Source of the DNA: Glycomyces harbinensis
Lineage (GTDB): Bacteria; Actinomycetota; Actinomycetes; Mycobacteriales; Micromonosporaceae
Assembly (NCBI RefSeq): GCF_900101745.1
Contig: NZ_FNAD01000012.1
Location: 124,001-188,000, forward strand
DNA length: 64,000 bases
Direction: 5' to 3'
Part shown: positions 25,225 through 34,542 of the stretch, piece by piece
Layout: the number at the start of each line of letters is the position of its first letter
How positions within the stretch are numbered: the first letter of the stretch is position 1
The notes under the pieces: generated by a model
Told to the model about the DNA's origin: nothing
Database searches by the model: none
The model's input: the letters and a program-made list of their open reading frames with translations, nothing else
Program-made: the position numbers and the translations under genes

Positions 25225-27264
25225 CTACTTCAGGCCGCGCCGCTCCAGGAGCGGGTCGATCTCGGCGTCCCGGCCGCGGAAGCGGCGGTAGGACTCCATC
25301 GGGTCGATCGAGCCGCCCTTGCTGAGCAGGAACTCCCGGAAGTGGTCGCCGTTGGCCCGGGTGAGGCCGCCGTTCTCCTTGAACCACTCGACGGTGTCGG
25401 CGTCGAGGATCTCCGACCAGATGTAGGAGTAGTACCCGGCGGCGTAGCCGATCGAGATGTGCGCGAAGTAGCCCGAGCGGTAGCGCGGGGCGATCTCGGG
25501 CATGTAGATCCCGGCGTCCTCCAGGGCCTTGCGCTCGAAGGCCTGCACGACCGCGTACGGGTCGTCGCCGCCGTCGGGGACCTCCTCGGGGGTGAGGCGG
25601 TGCCAGGCCTGGTCGAGCAGGGCCGCGCCCAGGTACTCGGTGGAGGCGAAGCCCTCGCCGAACTTGCCGGCGGCCTTCCACTGCGCGATGAGCTCGGCCG
25701 GGGCGGCCTCGCCGGTCTCGTGGTGGCGGGCGTAGTTGGCGACGACCTCGGGCCAGTCCTCCCACATCTCGTTGACCTGCGAGGGGTACTCGACGAAGTC
25801 GCGCGGCGTCGAGGTCATCGAGGTCTTGGGGTAGCGGCAGGCCGAGAGCAGCCCGTGGAGGGCGTGCCCGAACTCGTGGAAGAGGGTCGTCACGTTGTCG
25901 ACCGAGACGAGCGCGGGCTGGCCCGCGGGCGGCTTGACGATGTTGAGGTTGTTGACCACGACGGGCTTGTCGCCGGTGAGATCGGACTGGACGACGAGCG
26001 CGTTCATCCACGCGCCGCCCTTCTTGGAGTCGCGGGTGAAGAAGTCGCCCACGAACAGCCCGAGGGGCTCACCGTCGTCGAAGACCTCCCACACGCGGGC
26101 CTCGGGGTGGTAGCCCTCGAGGTCCTTGCGCGCCTCGAACGTGAGGCCGAACTCCTTCTCGGCGGCGTGGAAGACGCCGTCGACGAGGACGCGGTCGAGT
26201 TCGAGGTAGGGCTTGAGGGCCTCGGCGTCGAAGCCGTACTTGGACTGGCGGACCTGCTTGGCGTAGTAGGACCAGTCCCAGGCGGCGAGGGCGTAGTCCC
26301 CGCCCTCGGCATCGATGACCTCCTGGAGTTCGGCCGCCTCGCGGCGGGCGTTGCGCACCGAGGCCTCGGCCAGGCCCGCGAGGCGCTCGGCGATGATCCC
26401 GGCGTTGCCGGCGGTCTGGTCGGCGGCGATGTAGGCGGCGAAGTGCTCGTAGCCGAGCAGCCGGGCCTTCTCGGCGCGCAGGCGCGCCATCCGCAGGAGC
26501 GTGGCGGCGTTGCCGGCGCCGCGGCCGATCGTGGCCTTGTAGAGGCGCTCGCGCAGGCCGCGGTCCTTCAGGTCCTCCAGGAGCGGGTGGCGCGAGAAGT
26601 TCGACTGGGTGATGAGCCAGCCGTCGAGGTCCCGGTCCTTCGCCGCCGCGGCGGCCGCGCCGATCTGGTCCTCGCCGAGGCCGTCGAGTTCGGCGAGGTC
26701 GGTGACGTGGACGGCCGCGTCGTTGATGTCGGCGAGGATCTGCTGGTTGAACGCGGAGGCGAGTTCGGCCAGCTCGCCGTTGATCGCGGCCAGCCGCTCC
26801 TTGCCCGCGGCGTCGAGCGCGGCGCCCCCGCGCACGAACTCGGTGCGGTAGCGCTCCAGGAGGCGCTCGTCCTGCTCGTCGAGGTCGAGTGCCGCCCTGT
26901 TCCGCCACAGCGCCTCGATGCGGGCGAACAGGCCGGCGTCGAGCAGGATCTTGTCGGCGTGCGCGGCGAGCCTGGGGCTGATCTCGGTCTCGATCGCGTT
27001 GAGCTCGTCGTCGGTGTCCGAGGAGAGCTTGTTGTGGAAGGCGATGTTGACGCGCTTGAAGACGCCCTGGCCGGAGCGCTCCAGGGCCACGACCGTGTTC
27101 GCGAAGGTCGGCTCCGCCGGGTCGGCGCCGATCGCGGCGACCGCCGCCAGCTGCTCGGCCATGCCGGCCTCGAACGCCGGGAGGTAGTGCTCGTTGCGGA
27201 TGTCCGCGAACGGGGGGAGCTGATAGGGGAGGTCAGAGGGGGTCAGGAACGGGTTCTCGGACAC
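25225..27264 (-). CDS. M3-family peptidyl-dipeptidase (Dcp-like)
   Basis: This is a 679-residue cytoplasmic zinc metallopeptidase, the usual size for Dcp/OpdA. The zinc motif is HEFGH in TLFHEFGHALHGLLS, with the third ligand Glu about 25 residues later (DFVEYPSQVNEMWEDW). The N-terminal region (PFADIRNEHYLPAFEAGM) and the C-terminal YFAHISIGYAAGYYSYIWSE (partly quoted) are conserved in the family. It degrades oligopeptides. The start ATG 27264 has GGAGCC upstream. It is a single gene, divergent from the metallophosphatase. Confidence 0.92.
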   Translation of the reverse strand: MSENPFLTPSDLPYQLPPFADIRNEHYLPAFEAGMAEQLAAVAAIGADPAEPTFANTVVALERSGQGVFKRVNIAFHNKLSSDTDDELNAIETEISPRLAAHADKILLDAGLFARIEALWRNRAALDLDEQDERLLERYRTEFVRGGAALDAAGKERLAAINGELAELASAFNQQILADINDAAVHVTDLAELDGLGEDQIGAAAAAAKDRDLDGWLITQSNFSRHPLLEDLKDRGLRERLYKATIGRGAGNAATLLRMARLRAEKARLLGYEHFAAYIAADQTAGNAGIIAERLAGLAEASVRNARREAAELQEVIDAEGGDYALAAWDWSYYAKQVRQSKYGFDAEALKPYLELDRVLVDGVFHAAEKEFGLTFEARKDLEGYHPEARVWEVFDDGEPLGLFVGDFFTRDSKKGGAWMNALVVQSDLTGDKPVVVNNLNIVKPPAGQPALVSVDNVTTLFHEFGHALHGLLSACRYPKTSMTSTPRDFVEYPSQVNEMWEDWPEVVANYARHHETGEAAPAELIAQWKAAGKFGEGFASTEYLGAALLDQAWHRLTPEEVPDGGDDPYAVVQAFERKALEDAGIYMPEIAPRYRSGYFAHISIGYAAGYYSYIWSEILDADTVEWFKENGGLTRANGDHFREFLLSKGGSIDPMESYRRFRGRDAEIDPLLERRGLK

Positions 27265-27392
27265 GGAGGCTCCTCGCTGCGGTCGTGGGCCGCGCGGATT
27301 GGCGGTGGCCGAATCCTATTCCCGGCGCTAGCCGTCCGGCAAGCTCATTGGGAGAGCGGCCGACAACTTCACCGAACGGCCCCGGCCCGCAT

Positions 27393-27398
27393 TAATAT
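27393..27398 (+). promoter_or_regulatory. Leaderless -10 box of the metallophosphatase gene
   Basis: TAATAT (27393-27398) lies 7 bases before ATG 27406. There is no Shine-Dalgarno site, so the message probably starts at or next to the start codon. Confidence 0.5.
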
Positions 27399-27405
27399 CG
27401 AGTCC

Positions 27406-28200
27406 ATGTCTGAAACGAGTCCGCTGTTCGTGGCCAGCGACATCCACGGCCATTACGACGCGCTCGTGGAGGCGCTCAGAGGCCGCGGACTGGTCGACGG
27501 GGACACCGGGTGGACCGGCGCCGACGCCCGCCTGTGGATCCTGGGCGACCTGTTCGACCGGGGAGAGGAGGGCGTGGCGGTGGTCCGGCTGCTGCGCACG
27601 CTCGCCGACCAGGCCGCCGCCGAAGGCGGTTCGGTCGACACCCTCATCGGCAACCACGAGGTGCTCGTGCTCGGCTCGCGGCGGTTCGGCGACGTCGCGT
27701 TCACCGACGTGGACGGCCAGGACCGGCAGTTCCTCCACTGGTGGGTCCTCAACGGCGGCTTCGAGGACGAGCTGGGCGACCTCACCGACGACGAGGTGAA
27801 GTGGCTCGAGTCCCGCCGGGTGGTGCACCTGGCCGACCGCTCGCTCCTGGTGCACGCCGACACCGAGTCGTACCTGGGCTACGGGCGCAGCGCGGAGGCG
27901 GTGAACGCCGCGGTCCGCCGGATCATGTCGGCCGACGAGCCCGAGGAGTGGTGGCAGCTGTTCCGCGAGCTGACCCGCCGGCACGAGTTCATGGGCCCCG
28001 AAGGCCCCGCCCGCGTGCGCGGGATGCTGCGCTCCTTCGGCGGCGACGAGCTCGTCCACGGCCATTCGACGATCCCGGACACGACCGAACTGGAACCGGG
28101 CCAGGTGACCGAGGCCCGCCGCTACTGCGACGGCCTCGCGCTCAACGTGGACGGCGGGGTCTACCAGGGCGGCAAGTGCCTGGTGGTCCGCCTCAACTGA
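27406..28200 (+). CDS. Calcineurin-like metallophosphoesterase
   Basis: This is a 264-residue cytoplasmic phosphatase with the classic dimetal motifs in order: SDIHGHYDAL, GDLFDRGEEG, GNHEVLVLG, a lone His in LLVHADTESY, and HGHSTI near the C-terminus. This PPP-like layout fits a protein or small-molecule phosphatase such as the diadenosine tetraphosphatase-like group. The substrate is not evident. It is a single gene, and a strong hairpin follows the stop. Confidence 0.85.
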   Translation: MSETSPLFVASDIHGHYDALVEALRGRGLVDGDTGWTGADARLWILGDLFDRGEEGVAVVRLLRTLADQAAAEGGSVDTLIGNHEVLVLGSRRFGDVAFTDVDGQDRQFLHWWVLNGGFEDELGDLTDDEVKWLESRRVVHLADRSLLVHADTESYLGYGRSAEAVNAAVRRIMSADEPEEWWQLFRELTRRHEFMGPEGPARVRGMLRSFGGDELVHGHSTIPDTTELEPGQVTEARRYCDGLALNVDGGVYQGGKCLVVRLN

Positions 28201-28208
28201 CGCGGGAC

Positions 28209-28247
28209 GGGCGGCGCCGCGACGGGGAGGCCGCCGCGGCGCCGCCC
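28209..28247. terminator. Bidirectional terminator hairpin
   Basis: GGGCGGCGCCGCG (28209-28221) pairs with CGCGGCGCCGCCC (28235-28247) between the metallophosphatase gene and the convergent small membrane protein gene. Confidence 0.6.
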
Positions 28248-28309
28248 TCCGGTGCCCGCGGGCCCGCCCGGACCCGCGGGACGCTTCCCGGGAGGCGTTC
28301 GCGAACCCG

Positions 28310-28564
28310 CTAGTCCTCGCCCTGCGTGAAGAAGTACATGCGGGCGGCCGGCGCGGGCGTGGCCGTGCGGCCGCTGCGCGACTCCAGCCACAGGCTCGCC
28401 GCCACCGCCCCGCCGATGCCCAGGACCGCCCACCCCGCGAGCGGCGAGAAGGCGGTCGCGTAGCCCAGGGCGGCCGCCGCCGCGGTCGCGATGACGGCGG
28501 CCGAGAAGGCCCTGCGGAAGGCGCGTCGATGTTCGCGGCGCGCGACGACTCGGTTATGTCTCAT
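28310..28564 (-). CDS. Small membrane protein
   Basis: This 84-residue protein has a basic N-terminus (RHNRVVARREHRRAFRRAF) and two hydrophobic segments (about residues 20-38 and 42-60) forming a hairpin in the membrane. A polar tail ends in FFTQGED. The family is not recognised. An alternative GTG start nine bases upstream (28573) would add three residues. It is a single gene divergent from the XRE regulator. Confidence 0.55.
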   Translation of the reverse strand: MRHNRVVARREHRRAFRRAFSAAVIATAAAAALGYATAFSPLAGWAVLGIGGAVAASLWLESRSGRTATPAPAARMYFFTQGED

Positions 28565-29003
28565 ATCCGACACAACGATCCAGACCCTTGAATCGACACG
28601 TTGCATGTGCAGATTTCCTGCGTTCGGGCGATCGAAACCAGGCATAACCCCAGATAACCGGCGTCGCAGTGGACGAGGCGGGCAAGACTGTAAGCGCGCC
28701 CCGGCACAGCGTGACATTGGCAGCTCGCGGCCGTTGTGCACGAACGGAAAAGACGGTAAACACATAGGGTCGGGACGCCGAGGCGGCGAATGTCGGGCCG
28801 CGCAAGCGGAACCGAACCTCGTGCGGGTCAAGACAACAAGCACAGCTGACAACACCGCCGGCGTCCCGACGCGGCTACCGCGACCTCCCGTTCCCGAACC
28901 GGTACGACCAGCAATCCGCTCGCGGCGGCCGCCACAACCCAATACGACGACGGGACGACGTCCCCGAGTCCACCCGCAACTCCTATAGACGGTGGGGTCT
29001 GAC
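28565..29003. other. Intergenic region without a recognisable gene
   Basis: About 440 bases lie between the divergent small membrane protein and XRE regulator genes. Open frames here have no convincing start, codon bias or homology. The G+C is lower than the surroundings, consistent with promoters for both genes. I see no clear operator, tRNA or hairpin beyond short repeats. Confidence 0.5.
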
Positions 29004-30242
29004 ATGGAGTCCGAAACGCAGCCCATGGGGCGGCGCGTCGCCTATTGGCGACAACGCCGCGGCATGTCCCAGCAGGTCTTCGCCGATCGCATCGGCAAGT
29101 CCAAGAGCTGGGTCGACAAGATCGAACGCGGCGTGCGCCGCCTCGACAAGTACTCGGTCATCACCGAACTGGCCGAATCGCTCAGCATCGACGCCGGGCA
29201 GCTGCTCGGCCGCGAACCCCGGCGCCGCCCGGGCCTGGGCGGGTGCCTCGACCAAGTCGAGGTCGAGTCCATCCGGCAATCCCTCGAACGCTACGAACGA
29301 CTCGGACGCTTCCTCGAAGCCGCCCCGATCGACCCGACGCCCATCCCCGAACTGCGCGGCGCCGTCAACTACTGCTGGCTCGCCTTCGAGAAAGGCCACT
29401 ACCCGGTCGTCGCCCGCTCCCTCATCCAACTCCTGCGCGAGACACCCCTCGCCGAGGACCGGCCCCTCGGCGGCACCGCCGCCGACGCCGCCGAAGTGAT
29501 GACGCAGGTCTACCAGATCGCCTCCACGGTGCTGCGCAAACTCGGCGAGGCCCAGCTCGCCTGGCTCGCCGCCGACCGCGCCATCTCCGCCGCCAACCGC
29601 GGGAACGACCCGCTCCTGGCCGGCATCGCCACCACCCGGGTCGCCAACGCGCTCAGATCCCTCGGCCGCTACCAGGCGGCCCTGGACCTGAACGTCCAAG
29701 TCGCCCACGGCCTCATCTCCGAATCCGGAGGCGAGACCTCCAGCCCCGCCGAGATCAGCGTCTACGGCGCGCTCCTGCTCCAGGGCGCCATGGCCGCCGC
29801 CCTCGCCGGAGACGCCACCACCAGCGCCGACCTGCTCGACAGCGCCTCGCGCGCGGCCAACATCCTCGGCCGGGACGCGAACTACTACTACACCTCGTTC
29901 GGCCCGACGAACGTGATGCTGCACCGCGCGGCCGCGTTCGTCGAGCTCGGCGAAGGCGGCGACGCGCTCGCCGTCCACGACCGCATCCCGCCCGCCGCGC
30001 TGGCCGACCTCGTGGCCGAACGGCGCGCGCACCACTACCTCGACATGTCGCGGGCGTGCGTGCAGGTCGGCGACATCGAACAGGCCGCGCGGCACATGGT
30101 GACCGCCGACCGCAACGCCCCGGCCGAGATCCGGTGCCGGCCGGTCGCGATCGAGCTCATCGACCAGATCCTGCACCGCGCCAAGGGCGAGCCCGCCCCC
30201 GAAATGCGCCGCCTCGCCGAAGAGGTAGGCGCCCTGAACTGA
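29004..30242 (+). CDS. XRE-type helix-turn-helix regulator with TPR-like C-terminus
   Basis: The 412-residue protein has an N-terminal XRE helix-turn-helix (about residues 9-63; RRVAYWRQRRGMSQQVFADR, then SKSWVDKIERGVRRLDK). About 330 residues of helical, tetratricopeptide-like repeats rich in Ala and Leu follow (for example ADRAISAANRGNDPLLAGIA). This architecture is common in streptomycete and other actinobacterial regulators that respond to peptides or development signals. ATG 29004 is chosen with GGTGGGG in front; GTG 28992 would add four residues. It is followed by a hairpin terminator. The target genes are unknown, and the adjacent small membrane protein gene is a candidate. Confidence 0.85.
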   Translation: MESETQPMGRRVAYWRQRRGMSQQVFADRIGKSKSWVDKIERGVRRLDKYSVITELAESLSIDAGQLLGREPRRRPGLGGCLDQVEVESIRQSLERYERLGRFLEAAPIDPTPIPELRGAVNYCWLAFEKGHYPVVARSLIQLLRETPLAEDRPLGGTAADAAEVMTQVYQIASTVLRKLGEAQLAWLAADRAISAANRGNDPLLAGIATTRVANALRSLGRYQAALDLNVQVAHGLISESGGETSSPAEISVYGALLLQGAMAAALAGDATTSADLLDSASRAANILGRDANYYYTSFGPTNVMLHRAAAFVELGEGGDALAVHDRIPPAALADLVAERRAHHYLDMSRACVQVGDIEQAARHMVTADRNAPAEIRCRPVAIELIDQILHRAKGEPAPEMRRLAEEVGALN

Positions 30243-30271
30243 ACCGCATCGACCGCACCGGAATCCGGTGC

Positions 30272-30318
30272 AAGGTGTGCCCGGAGTCAAGCTGCTCGCG
30301 CTCCGGGCACACGCCTTC
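30272..30318 (+). terminator. Terminator after the XRE regulator gene
   Basis: GTGTGCCCGGAG (30275-30286) pairs with CTCCGGGCACAC (30301-30312), a 12-bp stem, and flanking AAG and CTT can extend it. It lies 32 bases after the stop. Confidence 0.6.
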
Positions 30319-30510
30319 CCCCCGGCCCGTCCACAAACCCCCACCCTCCCGAGAGGGGCACAGACTGTCGCCCCGCTCGATCGTGGCGCGGGGGTCCGAC
30401 AGGAACCGGCCCCGAAACGGCCGCCGACCCTCCAATGTCACCCGAACGAGCGCCCGCGGCCTGCCCGCGCGGCCCCGCCACTCCGGTTCCCCCATCTCGC
30501 GCCGCCTCGC

Positions 30511-30516
30511 TAGGCT
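30511..30516 (+). promoter_or_regulatory. Leaderless -10 box of the Nif3-like gene
   Basis: TAGGCT (30511-30516) lies with its +7 position exactly at ATG 30523, and no Shine-Dalgarno site is present, so the transcript is probably leaderless. Confidence 0.4.
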
Positions 30517-30522
30517 CGGGGC

Positions 30523-31347
30523 ATGCGCACGCTCAGCGAGATCACCGCGGCACTCGACGACCTGTACCCGCGCCGCTGGGCCGAGGACTGGGACCGGGTC
30601 GGACTCGTCTGCGGCCGCAGCGGCAACTCGGTCCGCAAGATCCTCTGCGTGGTCGACGTCGTCCCCGCCACCGTCATCGAGGCGATCGAGGCCGACTGCG
30701 ACCTCATCGTCGCCCACCACCCCCTCCTCCTGCGCGGCGTCTCCAGCCTCGACCCCGCGGCCGACTACAAGGGCGACCTCGTCCACACCCTCATCGAGTC
30801 CGGCATGGGCCTGTACGTCGCCCACACCAACGCCGACGTCGCCGAACCCGGCGTCTCCGACGCCCTCGCCGACCGCCTCGGCCTGGTCGACCTCCGCCCG
30901 CTGCGCCCCCTCGAAGGCCCCGAGCACGCCGGGACCGGCCGCGGCATCGGCCGCATCGGCCGCCTCCCCGAACCGCTCGCCCTCGCCGACCTCGTCGAAC
31001 GCGCCGCCAAGGCCCTGCCGCCCACCGTCGGCGGCGTCCGCGCCGCCGGCGACCCCGACCGCCTCGTCAGCACCGTCGCCGTCTGCGGCGGCGCCGGCGA
31101 CTCCTACCTCGCCGACGCGACCGCCGCGGGCGCGGGCGCCTACCTCACGGCCGACCTCCGCCACCACCCCGCCTCCGAGCACCTCGCCCGGAGCGGCCCG
31201 GCCCTCATCGACGCCGCCCACTGGGCGACCGAGCGGCCCTGGCTCGATACTGTTGCCCGACACCTGTCCCGTCTGGTCGACGACGTCCTCGTCTCCGACC
31301 TCGACACCGATCCGTGGACCCTCCACCAGAAATCCGGGGTGAACTGA
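30523..31347 (+). CDS. Nif3-like dinuclear metal centre protein
   Basis: This 274-residue protein belongs to the NIF3/YbgI family, toroidal hexamers with a two-metal site. The key motifs are VAHHPLLLRGVS (metal-binding His pair), YVAHTNADVA, and the C-terminal YLTADLRHHPASEH and LIDAAHWATERP. The older label GTP cyclohydrolase 1 type 2 is from homology only, and the true activity is unresolved. The short form is complete, without the PII-like insert. It lies two bases from the zinc-ribbon gene, a conserved pairing in actinobacteria. Confidence 0.9.
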   Translation: MRTLSEITAALDDLYPRRWAEDWDRVGLVCGRSGNSVRKILCVVDVVPATVIEAIEADCDLIVAHHPLLLRGVSSLDPAADYKGDLVHTLIESGMGLYVAHTNADVAEPGVSDALADRLGLVDLRPLRPLEGPEHAGTGRGIGRIGRLPEPLALADLVERAAKALPPTVGGVRAAGDPDRLVSTVAVCGGAGDSYLADATAAGAGAYLTADLRHHPASEHLARSGPALIDAAHWATERPWLDTVARHLSRLVDDVLVSDLDTDPWTLHQKSGVN

Positions 31348-31348
31348 G

Positions 31349-32131
31349 TTGAAAGCCGACCTTTTCGATCAGCGCCGACTGCTCGAACTCCAGGCGGTGG
31401 ACACCCAGCTCAGCCAGCTGGCGCAGCGCCGCCGCAAGCTCGACGCCGACCCCGTCCTGGCGACCGCCCAGCAGCGCCTGCGGGCCCTCAACGACAAGGC
31501 CGCGAACCTCACCGGCGACCTCGCCGACCTCGACCGCGACATCGAGCGCGTCGAGCGCGAGGTCGAACTCGTCACCAAGCGCGCCGACGGCGACCGCGCC
31601 CGCATGGCCTCCGGCGCCGCCACCGCGAAGGAACTCGAAGGGCTCCAGAGCGAACTGGAGTCCCTCGCGCGCCGCCAGGGCACCCTCGAGGACGACGAAC
31701 TCGAACTCATGGAGCGCCGCGAAGGCCTCGACGCGGAGCTGAACGACGTGCGCCGCCAGGTCGAGGAGGCCCGCGTCGTCCTCGGCGACGCCGAAGCCGA
31801 CCGCGGCCGCCAGATCGGCGAGATCGACGCCGAGACCGCCGAGGCGTCCTCCACCCGCGAGGCCCTCGCCATCAACATCCCCGACCGGCTCGTGGAACTG
31901 TACGAGCGCATCCACGCCAAGCAGCCGATCGCCGCCGCCGAACTCGTCGGCCGCCGCTGCGGCTCGTGCCGCATCGAGAAGCCCCCGGCCGACATGATCC
32001 CGATCAGGTCCGCCCCGATCGACGAGGTCCTGCGCTGCGAGGAATGCGGATGCGTCCTCATCCGCACCGAACTCCCGAAGTCCGGGCCCGCACCGCTCGC
32101 CTCCCAGGACGAATTGAAGAAGTACCAGTAG
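31349..32131 (+). CDS. Coiled-coil protein with C4 zinc ribbon
   Basis: This is a 260-residue protein starting at TTG 31349, one base after the Nif3 stop. Residues 5-180 form a long coiled coil rich in Glu, Arg and Leu heptads, and the C-terminus holds a four-cysteine zinc ribbon (CGSCRIEKPP, then LRCEECGCVLIRTE). The family (CT398-like, zf-RING_7) is thought to act as a chaperone or scaffold and has no known enzyme activity. Translational coupling with Nif3 is likely. A strong terminator follows. Confidence 0.88.
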   Translation: MKADLFDQRRLLELQAVDTQLSQLAQRRRKLDADPVLATAQQRLRALNDKAANLTGDLADLDRDIERVEREVELVTKRADGDRARMASGAATAKELEGLQSELESLARRQGTLEDDELELMERREGLDAELNDVRRQVEEARVVLGDAEADRGRQIGEIDAETAEASSTREALAINIPDRLVELYERIHAKQPIAAAELVGRRCGSCRIEKPPADMIPIRSAPIDEVLRCEECGCVLIRTELPKSGPAPLASQDELKKYQ

Positions 32132-32139
32132 CGCGAACG

Positions 32140-32176
32140 AGGAAGGGGCGGGACGCCGAGCGTCCCGCCCCTTCCT
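32140..32176. terminator. Bidirectional terminator between the zinc-ribbon gene and trpD
   Basis: AGGAAGGGGCGGGACG (32140-32155) pairs perfectly with CGTCCCGCCCCTTCCT (32161-32176) around a 5-base loop, followed by GTTCAGTTCT. It ends two convergent genes. Confidence 0.8.
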
Positions 32177-32209
32177 GTTCAGTTCTCATCGCGCGCTTGC
32201 GAATACGCC

Positions 32210-33271
32210 CTAATCGCGGCTGAACTCGGCCCAGCGCTCCACCAGCGCGGTGGCCGCGCCCTCGTCGATCGCCTTCGACGCCAGCTCCAGGTTCCCGGCC
32301 AGCAGGCCCCGCCGGATCTTCACGTCGTGCAGGTCCACGCCGTCGATCAAGCCCTGGCGCGACGCCATCGCCGCCGCCGCGTTGATGAGCACCGCGTCCC
32401 GCACCGGCCCGAGCTCGCCGGCGAACACGCCGCGAGCCACCGCCATGTTGAACTCGAGGTCCCCGCCCTTGAGCGCCTCGGGACCGGCCTTCACCAGCCC
32501 GAACTCCTCGGCGTCGATCGAACCCTGCGACACCCGGCCGCCCGAGGCGATCCACTCCGACGTCGTCGCCGACGTCGAGATCTCGTCCAGCCCGTCATCG
32601 CCGCGCACCACGAACACCGAAGCGCCGCGGGCCGCGAACACCTGCGCCATCAGCGGCGCCTTCACCGGGTCCGCGCAGCCGATCAGTCCCGCCTGCGGCT
32701 GGCCCGGATTCGTCAGCGGCCCGAGCAGGTTGAACACCGTCGGAATCCCCAGCGCCGCCCGGATCGGGCCCGCGTGGCGCATCCCGGGGTGGAAGGTCCG
32801 CGCGAAGCAGAACCCGATCCCCACCTCGCGCACCGACGCCTCGACCCGCTCGGCCGTGGCCTCCAGGTCCACGCCCAGCGCCTCCAGCAAGTCCGCCGAC
32901 CCCACGGTGGAGGACGCCGAACGGTTGCCGTGCTTGATGACCGGCACACCCGACGACGCGACCACGATCGCCGCCATCGTCGAGATGTTCACCGAGTTCG
33001 AGCCGTCCCCGCCGGTGCCGACGATGTCGACCGCCACACCCAGGTCCGACAGGTCCAGACGGGTCGTCTCCGCGAGCATCCGGCCCGCGATCGCCGCGAT
33101 CTCCTCGGAGGTCTCGCCCTTCGAGCGCAGCAGCACCGCGAACGCCGCCAACTGGGCCGGATCGGCGTTGCCCGCCATGATCTCGGCCATCGCCCAGTCC
33201 GCGCTGGCCTCGTCGAGGTGATCGCCGCTCGACAGCCGCGAGAGGACGTCAGGCCAGGTCGCACTAGACAT
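32210..33271 (-). CDS. trpD: Anthranilate phosphoribosyltransferase
   Basis: This enzyme joins anthranilate and PRPP in tryptophan synthesis. The 353-residue protein shows the PRPP loop VGTGGDGSNSVNIST, the KHGNRSASS motif, and the conserved RTFHPGMRHAGPIRAALG and NLLGPLTNPGQP segments. Length and order match TrpD. It starts at ATG 33271 and stands apart from other trp genes, as is common in actinobacteria. The receiver-like gene is 21 bases upstream on the same strand. Confidence 0.95.
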   Translation of the reverse strand: MSSATWPDVLSRLSSGDHLDEASADWAMAEIMAGNADPAQLAAFAVLLRSKGETSEEIAAIAGRMLAETTRLDLSDLGVAVDIVGTGGDGSNSVNISTMAAIVVASSGVPVIKHGNRSASSTVGSADLLEALGVDLEATAERVEASVREVGIGFCFARTFHPGMRHAGPIRAALGIPTVFNLLGPLTNPGQPQAGLIGCADPVKAPLMAQVFAARGASVFVVRGDDGLDEISTSATTSEWIASGGRVSQGSIDAEEFGLVKAGPEALKGGDLEFNMAVARGVFAGELGPVRDAVLINAAAAMASRQGLIDGVDLHDVKIRRGLLAGNLELASKAIDEGAATALVERWAEFSRD

Positions 33272-33292
33272 AAGGACTCCAGTCGGGGAGGA

Positions 33293-33727
33293 TCACGCGG
33301 CGCGCTGCGCCGGTGCCACGCCGGACGCGCGGTTGACCAGCAAGTCTACTACCGTCTGGCCGGTGGTGACGGGGTTGAGCGGGTGCATCAGCACCGCGTC
33401 CGCCCGCGACCACGCCGCCAGCCAGCGGTCGGCGGCGCGCGCCACCACCACGGCGAGCGTCGGGGGCTCGTCGAACTCGTCGCGCAGCTGCCGCGCGATC
33501 CCGAGGCCGCCCGCGGGCTGCGCCTCCCCGTCGAGCAGCACGAGGTCGACCTCGTACTTGTCGATGAGGTCGACCGCCTCGTCGTAGGCGCCGGCGACCG
33601 CGTACTCGATCCTGATCCCCTCGACCGGCTCCTCGCCGATAGCCGAGCGCATCTGTTCGATGACCGTGGGTCGATGACTGTAAAGGAGGACTGCATACTC
33701 AGCCGTTGAGGTGCTCACGCTTCGCAT
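33293..33727 (-). CDS. Atypical receiver-domain protein
   Basis: This is a single-domain protein of about 144 residues with the alpha/beta pattern of a response-regulator receiver. The phosphoacceptor-like Asp is in VDLVLLDGEAQ. The usual N-terminal acidic pair is replaced (LLYSHRP), and the conserved Lys before Pro is replaced by His in LMHPLNP, so ordinary phosphorylation is doubtful. There is no output domain. The start may be ATG 33727 or GTG 33718. It lies between trpD and the divergent ctaE. I infer a protein-protein signalling role, no more. Confidence 0.6.
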   Translation of the reverse strand: MRSVSTSTAEYAVLLYSHRPTVIEQMRSAIGEEPVEGIRIEYAVAGAYDEAVDLIDKYEVDLVLLDGEAQPAGGLGIARQLRDEFDEPPTLAVVVARAADRWLAAWSRADAVLMHPLNPVTTGQTVVDLLVNRASGVAPAQRAA

Positions 33728-33904
33728 ATTAAACCGGCCACACCGAAATGGGAAGTCCGGCGCGGCCACTTCCCCGAAACGGACCGCCTACAGTAGGCAA
33801 ACTGCGAATGACCTGGGCACACGATGTGAGAAGGCCGGGAGCCTACCGCCGGGCGACACGCGCGAAAAACACACCCCATGCGCAGCTTGGGCCCGCCGGG
33901 CCGT

Positions 33905-33910
33905 AATAAT
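33905..33910 (+). promoter_or_regulatory. Leaderless -10 box of ctaE
   Basis: AATAAT (33905-33910) matches five of six positions of TATAAT and lies with its +7 position at the GTG 33917 start. No ribosome-binding site precedes this start. Confidence 0.45.
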
Positions 33911-33916
33911 GTGCGC

Positions 33917-34531
33917 GTGACTGCCGCCGAAGTTTCCATCGACCCCAGCCGAATCCACTCACTGACCCGGCCCAACGTCGTCAGTGTCGGCACCATCGTG
34001 TGGTTGAGCAGCGAACTCATGTTCTTTGCGGGCCTGTTCGCGATGTACTTCTCCATCCAGGCCGCCGCGCCGTCGATGTTCGAGGAGGGCTACCACCACC
34101 TCGAGATCCCCTACGCGCTGGTCTTCACGGTGATTCTGGTGGCCTCCTCGATCACCTGCCAGCTGGGCGTCTTCGCCGCCGAAAAGGGCGACGTCTACGC
34201 CCTCCGGCGCTGGTTCGCGATCACGTTCGTCATGGGGCTCGTCTTCGTGCTCGGCCAGGTCAACGAGTACCGCAACCTCGTCACCGAGGGGCACACGATC
34301 GCCTCCGACGGCTACTGGACGATGTTCTTCCTGACCACCGGGTTCCACGGCCTGCACGTGACCGGCGGACTGGTGGCCTTCATCGTCTATCTCATCCGGA
34401 CGACGATGGGGCGCTTCAATCCCGCCCAGGCGACCGCGGCCATCGTGGTCTCCTACTACTGGCACTTCGTCGACGTGGTCTGGATCGCCCTGTTCGCGGT
34501 GATCTACTTCCTGCCGATCGCCCAGTACTGA
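33917..34531 (+). CDS. ctaE: aa3-type cytochrome c oxidase subunit III
   Basis: This is a 204-residue membrane subunit of the aa3 oxidase with five or more spans. Motifs typical of subunit III are [27 protein letters not shown] and [15 protein letters not shown], the last containing His ligands of structural waters. GTG 33917 is chosen because the family begins about here and a -10 box gives a leaderless message. In actinobacteria it precedes qcrCAB, and CtaC, CtaD and CtaF are encoded elsewhere. In the supercomplex it supports proton pumping by the aa3 subunit. Confidence 0.95.
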   Translation: MTAAEVSIDPSRIHSLTRPNVVSVGTIVWLSSELMFFAGLFAMYFSIQAAAPSMFEEGYHHLEIPYALVFTVILVASSITCQLGVFAAEKGDVYALRRWFAITFVMGLVFVLGQVNEYRNLVTEGHTIASDGYWTMFFLTTGFHGLHVTGGLVAFIVYLIRTTMGRFNPAQATAAIVVSYYWHFVDVVWIALFAVIYFLPIAQY

Positions 34532-34542
34532 CGCCAACCCGG

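Noticed and set aside
28574..28990. Small ORFs in the gap before the XRE regulator
   Set aside because: No start with a ribosome-binding site, no conserved motif and unlike codon use.
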